NCBI GenBank assembly: GCA_015143295.1
Contig: CM026557.1
Coordinates: 35,101,965 to 35,165,964 of the forward strand
Direction: 5' to 3'
From: Tetracentron sinense
Taxonomy: Eukaryota; Streptophyta; Magnoliopsida; Trochodendrales; Trochodendraceae
Length of the DNA stretch: 64,000 bases
This document shows positions 11,161 to 19,583 of the stretch, piece after piece. A program made the translations under genes and the position numbers. How positions within the stretch are numbered: the first letter of the stretch is position 1; every line of letters starts with the position of its first letter. The notes beneath the pieces are model-generated. The model was not told the origin of the DNA. It did not search any database and saw nothing but the letters and a program-made list of their open reading frames with translations.

Positions 11161-11696
11161 ATATGGTTTTGATTTCATACGGAAACTCATGAGGAAATGT
11201 TTTTGGAAACTATGTATTCAATTTTTAAGGATTCTAAGTCTCTATGCCTCTGCATGTGAAATGATATTATTACATTGTTAGCTAGTAGGTTGTATACGTT
11301 GAGTATTCCATACTCAATGAACTGTTATCTTCGGCAAGTCCTGTTGATGTGCGTGCTCCTGAGCCTTGGGTAGAGGAGGACTATTACGAGCCGGAACCTA
11401 CCATGGATCACCACTATGAGGATGGAGCTCTAGATAGGTGGACCTATCTAGATTACTGTTGAGTGTGGTGAGGGAGTGCTCTATGTATATTGAAAGTAGG
11501 GGATGTCCACTTTATACTTGTTATTTACAAATGTTGGTTCAAACTTCGAATATAAATTACAGGTTTATATTATTAGAAATTTCATTTCCACTAGGTGTAT
11601 GCCTTGTTTGTTATCATAGAATGGATGGTTTGATATGGCACATCATGAGCTAAAGTATCCCTAACTCATAGGGGGTATTTTGGGTCGCGACTGAGT

Positions 11697-11709
11697 TTGT
11701 ATCAGAGCC
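11697..11709 (+). promoter_or_regulatory. Primer-binding site of the chromovirus
   Basis: TTGTATCAGAGCC differs by one base from TGGTATCAGAGC-type initiator-methionine tRNA complements. It lies 5 bases after the LTR end and would start minus-strand DNA synthesis. Confidence 0.75.
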
Positions 11710-12080
11710 TAGGGATTTGGATCCCTAGGGCGGAAGCTGTTTGTCAAGGTGGACATATGTTCTTCAAGATGAAGTATGTTCTAGTGTGGGTTGATACCGC
11801 GACAAAAACAATTGGTATTAATACAAGGCATTAAGTCCGTATAGGGAGTTGTATTCCAAGTATAGATTAAGCATTGAGTCTTAACAACCGGTTGATACTT
11901 GAATTGAATTCGAGAACTTAGCATCATTAGGAATCCTATTATACATGTATACTATTCCGTGTATACCTTGATGTATACTATATGCTTCTATAAACGATAT
12001 ATGCTCATTGAATTGCTACGCTCAAAGAGCTTGTTTTCTAAGTTAAACTCATGTTTTGCTATTGGTCTCAGGACTTGATC

Positions 12081-13275
12081 ATGAGGCGTGGTAATCGAGG
12101 TAGATGTTACTAGACTAGAAGGTCTGAAGGAGTGATTCTAGTGGGTGATGATCAGCCCGACTTCGTTCAGGCCTTGGGATTGATTTCAGAGACCTTGGCC
12201 ATGCTTGTAGCCAGGTCTGCTACTGTTGCTACTGCGCCTATACCTCCTCCTATACACCACACTACAGGATTGGAGGTATTCTAGAGACTGCAGCCTCCTA
12301 ATTTTTATTGGATAACAGATCCCATTGCGGTCGAAGCATGGATTATGCAGCTCGAGAAGATCTTCAGGGTCCTCCGCTGCACTGATGATCAGAGAGTTGA
12401 CTGGGCATCTTTTGTGATGGAGGGTCCGGCCGAGCACTGGTGGAGGTCTGCCTTAAGGCGGGAGAGCCATTGACATGGAGAGAGTTCCTTGATTTCTTTT
12501 ACCGGCAGTATTTTCCAATTTTTGTGAGGGAGTAGAAGGAGGTCGAGTTTGTGACGCTCGAGCAGGGACAAATGAGTGTGGCAGACTATAAGAACATTTT
12601 TGTTGAGTTTTCGAGGTTCGCACCTCACCAAATCGCTTCAGAGCATATGTGGGTCAGGATGTTCGAGTGAGGGTGGAAGGCCTTCATTAGGGACAGGGTG
12701 TCCCTATTCCAGGTTGGAACTTGGGGGGAGATTGTAAGCAAGGCTAAGCTCGTGGAGAAGAATTCAGAGGAGTTCTTCAGGAGGAGAGATAGTGGCCTAG
12801 GGAGAGGCATTGTTAGAGGACAGTCCAGTGGCTCAGCACCGCCTGAGAAGAGGGCTAAGACTGCTCCCTTTCAGATTTCTCAGCCTATACAGGCTCAGAG
12901 GCCTCCTTTTGTTCCATAGGCACCTCGCCCTACTGCTCGCAGACCACTAGATATGTGCCGTCCATGTCCTCAGTATCTTCTTTATTTAAGGAATGCGCTA
13001 TTTATGCAGGAGGCACAAGATTGGTGAGTGTCGTAGGCTTTCTAGTGGTTGCTTCCACTATGGTGATCAGGGACATATGATCAGGGATTGCCCACATAGA
13101 CAGTTGTAGGTCCGACCTTAAGGAAGCAGGCCTTCAGTCAGAATGACTTCTCAACAGGGGTCTTCATAGGCTTCCAAGCCCTCACAACCCACACAATAGA
13201 CTCACCAGGCAAACCAGGGCTGGGTTTTTGCCATGTCCGATCAGGACACATAGGCATCAGATGATGTTGTGCAAG
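12081..13275 (+). pseudogene. Chromovirus gag (capsid and nucleocapsid), broken
   Basis: The likely start ATG at 12081 gives MRRGNRGR, a basic opening typical of Del/Tekay gag, followed by a stop. Downstream come the gag core signatures RLQPPNF, WIMQLEKIFRVL, DDQRVDWASFVMEG and PAEHWWRS (about 12290-12455). These correspond to the retrotransposon gag domain that packages element RNA. A zinc-knuckle region near 13020-13090 reads GCFHYGDQGHMIRDCP: the second cysteine of CX2CX4HX4C is Tyr here, so the knuckle is damaged. Multiple stops and frame changes interrupt it. The frame reaches DDVVQ at 13275, where an intron-like segment starts. Confidence 0.8.
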
Positions 13276-13409
13276 GTATGCTCAAGTCAAGTACTTAAGT
13301 TGTAAAATATTGATAGTATGTGAGGTATTGATATATGTGTACGAACATGCTACCTATATATTATGTATTCTTCTATGTATGGCTTGACATATTTAGTTGT
13401 ATTACTCAG
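13276..13409 (+). other. Intron-like insert between gag and protease
   Basis: The coding frame A-S-D-D-V-V-Q-G is interrupted after CAAG by GTATG... and resumes after TTACTCAG with GC-GCA-TTG-TTG-ATA (G-A-L-L-I). Removing the 134 bp restores the usual gypsy sequence D-V-V-x-G-x-L-L-I just before the protease active site. The insert has GT...AG ends, a T-rich 3' part and no coding content. It reads as a spliceosomal intron. Alternatively it could be a decayed insertion with fortuitous splice ends. Confidence 0.65.
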
Positions 13410-15436
13410 GCGCATTGTTGATAAGCGAGTGCTTGGCTTAGGTGTTGTTTGATATGGGATCGACACATTCCTTTGTTTCACCCAGCTTTGCGAAAGTCTT
13501 CATTTTTATGCTGACCCAGCTAGAGCGGGAGTTAGCATTTCGACTCAACTGGGTAAGACTATGGATGTGGACAGAGTATATCGAGTTTTGTTGTACAAGT
13601 TGGGCAACACGAGTTACTGACTAATCTTATCATCTTGGACTTCCATGATTTCGATGTCATACTCGGGGTGGAGTGGCTCTCGATTGACCACAGGCATGTG
13701 GCATGTTTCAAGAAGATGGTAAACTTCCAGCCTGTTGGTGAGAAGCCATTTCACTTCAGAGGACCGCGGAGGAGAGACATCGCCCGTTTTGCAGCCCTTA
13801 GTCTCTTGAGCTTGGAGGCACGAGACTCCTTAGATATCCTGATCGTGAGTGAGTATTTAGATGTGTTTCCTGAGGACTTGCCGGGCTTGCTTCCTAATTG
13901 GGTGATAGAGGTCACGATCGAGTTGACTCCGGGTACTGCTCTGATTTCTAGGGCTACATACAGGACGACCCCAATTGAACTTAAGGAGTTGAAGGAGCAG
14001 ATAGAGGAATTCTAGAAGCATGGCTTCATCCCGCAGAGTGTTTCACCATGGGGTTGCTCTTGTGCTCTTTGTGAAGTAGAAGGATGGGTTGATGAGGATG
14101 TGCATTGAGTACAGGAAGCTGAACAAGGTCATGATCAAGAACATTATCCATTGCCCTAGATAGATGAATTATTTGACCAATTGAAGGGAGCAAGGTTCTT
14201 CTCCAAGATTGATCTTTGATCTGGGTATCACCAATTGAAGATCAAGGCTAAAGACGTTCCTAAGAGTTCTTTCAGGACTCGATATGGGCATTACGAGTTC
14301 TTGGTCATGCCTTTTGATATGAAAAACGCACCAGCGGTTTTCATGGACTTGATGAACATGGTGTTCAGACCGTCTCTAGATCAGTGTGTGATCATCTTCG
14401 TAGATGATATCCTAATGTACTCCAGGACACGGGATGATCATGATAGTGATCTTCGCCTCACACTTGAGACTCTTTGAGAGCATAGCCTGTATGCTAAGTT
14501 GAGTAAGTGCGAGTTCTGGCTGGAGAAAGTGGTGTTTCTTGGCCATGTAGTATCCGTGGAGGGTATCTCAATCAACTCTACGAAGATAGAGGCAGTGATG
14601 ATGAACCGGGAGAGGCCCAAGAGTGTTACCGAGATACGTAGTCTTCTCAGCTTGACAGGCTACTACTGTCACTTTGTAGAGGGGTTCTTTAGCTTAGCAG
14701 CACCTCTGACATATCTTACGTGGAAGAACGCTAAGTTTGCTTGGAGTGATAAGTGCAAGATGAGCTTCATGGAGGTGAAGAAATGACTTACTAGGGCCCC
14801 CGTTCTCACAGTTTTGTCTGGGAGTGGAGGATTCGTAGTGTACAGTGATGCCTCGCATATCGGGCTAAGATGTGTTCTGATGCAGCATGGGAAAGTCATT
14901 GCTTATTTTTCTCGATAGTTAAAAGAGCATAAGAAGAACTATCCTACTCATGATTTATAGCCTGCAGCGGTTGTCTTTGCACTGAAGATTTGGCAGCACT
15001 ACCTTTATGGAGAGCAGTTCGATATGTTCACTGATCACAAGAGCTTGAAGTATCTGTTTTCCTAAAATGTGCTGAATCTGAGGCAACGTCGATGGGTAAA
15101 GTTCATGAAGGACTATGAGTGTTCTATCCAATACCATCCAGGTAAGGTGAACGTTGTGGGAAATGTTCTGAGCAGAAAGCCTCCAGGACTCTTGGCCCAC
15201 ATGATAGTTCGAGAGTAGAAATTGTTGGAGTATATGTCTAACCTCAATACCAGCTTCAGTGTTCCTACCTATGGGCCAGTGATGGCTAGTATTTTTGGCA
15301 GGCCTTATATCTTGGACTGGATTCGAGAGCTGCAAAGTTCGGATGCCGAGTTACTGGCTTACAGGGATAAGTTTGTTAGTAGTGGCAGCCATGAGTTTTC
15401 CTTGAATGGTGATGGTGCCATCACATTACTTTGTTA
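13410..15436 (+). pseudogene. Chromovirus protease, reverse transcriptase and RNase H, broken
   Basis: Protease: LFDMGSTHSFVSPSFA at ~13448, with DMG in place of the catalytic DSG/DTG. The spacer includes DVILGVEWL. Reverse transcriptase (13850-14790) shows [45 protein letters not shown], the catalytic box [26 protein letters not shown] and LTGYYCHFVEGF. RNase H (14790-15200) shows [26 protein letters not shown] and YHPGKVNVV. About ten in-frame stops are present, for example at 14015, 14218, 14476 and 14784. The sequence ends in the linker before integrase. Intact, it would copy element RNA into DNA. Confidence 0.88.
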
Positions 15437-15530
15437 AAATTAAAATTGGTAGACATTGCTAGGAAGACCTATTCACCCTCCTCTAGGTCAAAGGAATCAT
15501 TGAACGAGGTTATTTTAAATTCCAATTAAG
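15437..15530 (+). mobile_element. SIRE-type LTR U5 fragment in plus orientation
   Basis: TTAAAATTAAAATTGGTAGA, GACCTATTCACCCTCCTCTA and AAATTCCAATT match the 3' terminal part of SIRE LTRs (plus strand at 2690-2770, minus strand at 22632-22730). It ends where a primer site would be expected and instead abuts an inverted U3 fragment of the same family. Confidence 0.65.
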
Positions 15531-15925
15531 CCGTTCAAACGGCTGGCTGGTCGTTCTGTGGCGTTCGAACGTCTAGCAGCCCGTTTGAACGGTCTGTGCA
15601 GATTTTGGTTCTTTTGTGCACAAAACCTATTCCAAACTCCAATCAGCAATCCAAAAGGCTATTAAACATACTTGGATCAATTTGTAATCACCTAGGGTAT
15701 ATGATAGAGTTATCTAGGTCAATTCCACCTAAGGTAACTACTAGGCATCTAGGTCACTTACCATCCTAAGAGTGTAAACGAAGCTTTAGCTGGAATGCAC
15801 TTCACTTGAGTCTTTGGAGCTCCATCTTCACCAGTCTTGAACAACCAGAGGAACAACGATATTAGACTTACATTGACACCATTTTGACATCGGAATTAAG
15901 ACAATACAAAATATGACTTTACAAA
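15531..15925 (-). mobile_element. 3' LTR of the outer element, U3 part only
   Basis: Matches the right-hand (U3) part of the other minus-strand LTRs: TCTAGGTCAATTCCACCTAA, GGCATCTAGGTCACTTACCA and terminal TATGACTTTACA. Palindromes CCGTTCAAACGG (15531-15542), GCGTTCGAACG (15561-15571) and CCGTTTGAACGG (15581-15592) form its U3 cluster. The R and U5 portions, about 700 bp, are missing. Confidence 0.7.
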
Positions 15926-16399
15926 GTCATGGTTGTTTGCATAAAACTCATGAACTAATTTAACAGGTTCCTGACCACTAACCTTAATAGCACCCACCCA
16001 CCCACTGACGAGCATTAATGATATTGTAGAGGGCGACGATGCATATATCTTTTGTAGAGAATTTCACAAGAGGGAGACACAAATCAGGGAAGTCTTGAGG
16101 AAAGGCTAGGTTCACTAGGCGCAACCTTTATAGATATTTCTTTGGCCAGGATCTTGCCTTTGAAGTTGTGGCTTTCCCTTTTGCCCTGGAAATGGATTTT
16201 CTAATATTGGAAGCATTCCCAACGGTCATCCCATGACCAATGTAGGTACCCTCTACCATACACTCCTCATTAGAGTCCGATTGCGCAATGTAGCGCTTCT
16301 TGGAACTACCGGTCATAAGGAATGAAAGAACAATTATGAAAAAAGCAAAAGCCATGAGATATTTCAATTTTATGAGCAAGATCTAAATACTTTTTCAAG
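15926..16399 (-). pseudogene. Accessory open frame of the outer element (plant-transposon-protein-like), broken
   Basis: Read on the minus strand, an ATG at 16379 opens MLIKLKYLMAFAFF, then MTGSSKKRYIAQSDSNEEC, GTYIGHGMTVGNASNIRKS and SRAKGKATTSKARSWPKK, with a stop at 16128. Past frame changes it continues as AFPQDFPDL, ALYNIINARQWVGG and finally KLVHEFYANNHDF. The last motif resembles the L-V-x-E-F-Y-A-N signature of the 'putative plant transposon protein' (Transposase_32-like) domain found in accessory frames of plant LTR elements. The frame runs directly into the LTR end at 15925 without a polypurine tract, so its 3' part was deleted. Its role is unknown. The first ~15 residues are hydrophobic. 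Confidence 0.5.
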
Positions 16400-16559
16400 C
16401 AATATTAGGGGATTTTAACCTTAGAGACTCTTCCTAGATGGAATTAACACAAGGAAGTAAGATGATTTACCTTTAAGAAGCACAAATGAGGAGAAGAAAC
16501 CTAAGTGGCAAGGGTTGTTTGAATGCCTAAGGCAAGAGGATGAGCAAAAAAGAATTCAA

Positions 16560-16630
16560 ATTGGGGGGTTTTAAGACCCAAACCCGTGGGGTTGTTCGAA
16601 TGATTGAGGGTGGCGTTCGAACGCCCCCTT
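16560..16630 (-). promoter_or_regulatory. Internal GGCGTTCGAACGCC palindromes upstream of the accessory frame
   Basis: A perfect 14-bp palindrome GGCGTTCGAACGCC lies at 16612-16625 and a related TTGTTCGAATG at 16592-16602. They are ~215-245 bp upstream of the accessory-frame ATG on the minus strand. Between them and the ATG are a GGTTTTAAGAC-like AT word and a CAAAGGTAAATC donor-like site (minus strand: AAAG|GTAAATC). The same word CGTTCGAACG is in the element's own U3 (29617-29626, 15561-15571). This looks like a second promoter. Confidence 0.5.
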
Positions 16631-18085
16631 CGGAATATTTAATGAAATGTCATTTATTTTGCGTTTATGGAGTTTTATTATAATATGAGTTCATGCAATG
16701 ACTCCTTTGAATAAATGACCATATTTCTTTCAACAAAAATTAATTTGTGCATTTCTTTTTTGATCAATCTACCTAACATTGGCAGGAACTCCCCTGGAGT
16801 TCAAGTATGGTAATATCTACCTCATAAATGCGTAAAGTGCATTCCAAGCTACTAACAATTATGGCATGCCCAAGTAAATATCACAATATTAGATTAGACC
16901 AAATTAGGATAACTCTACCTAATTTTAGTCACACATGCCAGTTTAAGTAGAGACTTAATCACTTGTCACATTTAGTGCACAGTTCTTCAGAAAACCAAGG
17001 GTGTAGTGAAAATCTGACTGGACTCCAATCTCAAGTTTCTATTCCTAGTGAGGATTTGACATTATAACACGAAGGAAACTCCAGGAATCACAATACTAGA
17101 AGTCAAACCTAGTTAGATCTAGAAATTGCAGTTTTGAATTTAAGTGCATTTATCTCCATTGATTGTCTTATGCAAATTTTCTTTTCTTTTTCTGACAAAC
17201 ATAGCCAAATTGTAAGAATAATTTTTTTCATTGACTTTTTCTTTTTCATCTTTTTCTTACAATCGTGGTTTTCCCATGAGAAGGTAGGTAGTCTTCTCTA
17301 TTGGCAGAAGAGGCTTTCACACTAGCAACCCAGATAGATACCCTATCTTGTTGACATAGGTAGCCATTACTTATTGTTTGCATCCAATAGTGGCTTTCAC
17401 ACTATCCCAATAGGTAGCCCTTCCCATTGCGTCATTATTTTTCTTTTTTATGGAGGATACAAGTAAATGAGAACATAACCAATGGTCAATCCAGATTTGG
17501 TCCACCGAAGGGGCCATAGATGGATAACACAATTTCCTACGACATAGGAATATAGACCTTTAACTGGAGTCCTGTCAGAGTGCATGTGAATGAATTACAA
17601 GGCATATCATGAATTACCAAACTCTAACTGTGATAAGTGTGATAGTCTAATTTTTATCATCCAAAGGACTTAAACAGGTGCATTATCCTTAAAAGCTCAA
17701 TTCTAGATCGTGAATTTCCTTGAACACAAGATAGATCAATTATGGAATACAAGGAATGCAAATCATGCATAATATGCTGGGAGAGATATAACAATACAAA
17801 AACTCTTTTTAGATTTTTCAGTTTTCTATTGTTTTTTCTTAATTTTTATTGTTTTTGGATTTGCTCAAATTTTTATTGTTTTTGGATTTTTCAATAACTC
17901 AAGCAAAAGCAACTAACTTAAACCAAGAAGAAATATCCTGACTAAAAATAAAAATGAAAGTCTTTTTGGGTTTTTGGATGCAAGCAAAACAAGTGCAAAC
18001 ATCAACATAAGCAATTAAAAACAATCCTAAAAATATACAAGATTAAGCATAGCACTAGGTATAGATATGGCTATTAAAGTACAAC
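16631..18085 (-). mobile_element. Non-coding 3' region of the outer element
   Basis: No significant frame. Segments at ~17030-17130 and 17260-17470 match the nested element at ~24870-24965 and 25100-25290. A shared example is the repeated phrase GGCTTTCACACTAGCAACC, then TTTCACACTATCCCAGTAGG-like words. Conservation between two non-coding copies suggests an old, stably inherited block rather than decay of a coding region. Confidence 0.6.
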
Positions 18086-18350
18086 CTAGGCTATGGTACA
18101 ACTAGAATAATTATAGTTGTAGAACCCCAAATTTATTATTCTTGACATTCGTGTTATTTATTAAATTCTATAGAAATATGTGTTAATTTTAATGCAATTA
18201 AGCCTATAAATTAATGTGGAACGCATGGATTTTAAAACCCAAATAAATCACTTAATTTAAGTTGTTTTTAGAATTAAATTAGATGAAAAAGAAGTAAATC
18301 AAAAAGTAGCAAATGACTTAAAAAGGGGGGGGGGGGGGGGGGGGGGGCTT

Positions 18351-18539
18351 CCGATCAATCGAACCCATCAGGACCGATCAATCGGCCAAGACCAGAATGA
18401 ACCGATCGATCGGCCATGTATAGTAGGGTCCGATCGATCGGCCCTAAGTCCCGATCGATCGGAGATTACGCATGGAAATCCGTAAAAACACAATTTTTTG
18501 ACTTTTTGGCTTCCCTAGGATTCTGACCATTATATAAAG
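18351..18539 (+). promoter_or_regulatory. CCGATCGATCGG palindrome cluster and TATA box
   Basis: CCGATCAATCG at 18351, ACCGATCAATCGG at 18373-18385, and perfect CCGATCGATCGG at 18402-18413, 18430-18441 and 18451-18462. TATATAAAG is at 18531-18539. Centre-to-centre spacing of the last four copies is about 28, 28 and 21 bp. Confidence 0.7.
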
Positions 18540-19467
18540 ACCTTATTTTTGTGAGACTAGGGTTGGAAAAGTTTATTAAGAGTTTTGGAGATCTAGAAAA
18601 AGGAAAACATAAGGTTTTCTAAAGACTTTCAACTGGAGAAGAAGAGAAGTGATTGGAGATCGAGATCAAAGGCTTTTCGCAAGCGATAGATCGTAGGGAA
18701 GTGATCAAGTGAGGTAAATATGGATTCCTTGCTACCATTATGATAATCTTTAATGTAAATAAGAATGATACGATCAAGATCTAAAGTAAGAAAGTGATTA
18801 AAGCATGATTATTATTATGTGGATTCCTCATGTAAGATTTTGTGATTTTGGAGAGTTGTTCTATTATGATTTATTATGTATGACTCAACAAGGGGAAAAA
18901 GATTATTTTGTGGATTATGTATGATGGAGAATTGAGAATGGGATGTTGTGGGATTGATGTAATGTTTGTGATATTGATGAAAATATGTGATGTCGTGGTA
19001 ATATTAGGGTTTTTAGTTAAATTGAGCATATGACATTTTATGTGAGATTAATGTATTTTGAGCGATTTGATTTCATGATTCTTATTATGAAAACTCTATT
19101 GAATACATTTTAAATTACCAACCATGATAAATATGAATTTTCTTATTTTGATGTATGATGTAGAAATTACATTGATGGTAACTATTGGGTTAAATCAAGT
19201 TTGAAACTATAATTGTATGGTTTAGAGGTATTATCATGGCATCAATTGTTGTTATGATGACTCTTCGAGAACCCTAAATTAATAATTTAAAGTGTGGTTT
19301 AACCGAGAGTTTATCATTGCCCATTTACACTCACTCATGGATCGAAGATACACAAGCATGATAAAAGCAAGATCATAAGTATTATACAAGTATACAAGCA
19401 TACAAGCATGATTGTATGATTGAGTTTTGCATTGCTCAAGTACCAACAAGCCTAAAATCAAGGCAAG

Positions 19468-19583
19468 ACAAGCTGCATACATCGGTTAATGTGTAGACAA
19501 GCCGTGTACACCGGATAATGTGTAGACAAGCCATATACACCAGACAATGTGTAGACAAGACATATATACTGGATAATGTGTAA
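19468..19583 (+). repeat. 4 x 29-bp tandem array in LTR leader
   Basis: Four consecutive 29-bp units beginning ACAAG and ending AATGTGTAG/AATGTGTAA, with variable middles (GCATACATCGG, GTGTACACCGG, ATATACACCAG, ATATATACTGG). The array is downstream of the TATA box and so probably in the transcribed leader. Confidence 0.8.

Larger units (their letters stand above)
9957..11692 (+). mobile_element. 5' LTR of the chromovirus
   Basis: Starts TGTAGAACCCTGAACC, very like TGTAGAACCCC at 18118. It ends TTTTGGGTCGCGACT, where the family consensus end is TGCGACA. It includes a palindrome cluster, a TATA box CCCATAAATAG at 10384-10394, a repeat-rich leader (10985-11160) and the conserved acidic block at 11346 (D-V-R-A-P-E-P-W-V-E-E-D-Y-Y-E), which runs to a stop near 11460. 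The primer site follows within a few bases, which fixes the right end. Confidence 0.8.
9957..15436 (+). mobile_element. Ty3/gypsy chromovirus, 3'-truncated and degenerate
   Basis: An element with 5' LTR (9957-11692), initiator-methionine primer site (11697-11709), gag, protease, reverse transcriptase and RNase H in the order typical of Ty3/gypsy. The gag and RT sequence most resembles the Tekay/Del group of chromoviruses. It stops abruptly at 15436 after RNase H, so integrase, chromodomain and 3' LTR are absent. About fifteen in-frame stops and several frame changes make it non-functional. Its LTR is the same family as the solo LTRs at 5129, 18118 and 52779. The break coincides with inverted SIRE LTR fragments, suggesting a rearrangement. 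Confidence 0.88.

Noticed and set aside
12081-15436. Endogenous pararetrovirus (caulimovirus) insertion
   Set aside because: LTR, primer site and gag-protease-RT-RNase H order with a Del/Tekay-type gag indicate a Ty3/gypsy element. No movement protein or viral coat signature was seen.
15926-16399. Envelope-like protein of a SIRE element
   Set aside because: Some SIRE elements carry an envelope-like frame here, but no paired membrane segments or glycoprotein features are visible. The L-V-x-E-F-Y-A-N motif fits the plant-transposon-protein type better.
19468-19583. CRISPR-like array (4 x 29 bp)
   Set aside because: Contiguous tandem copies without spacers, in a plant LTR.
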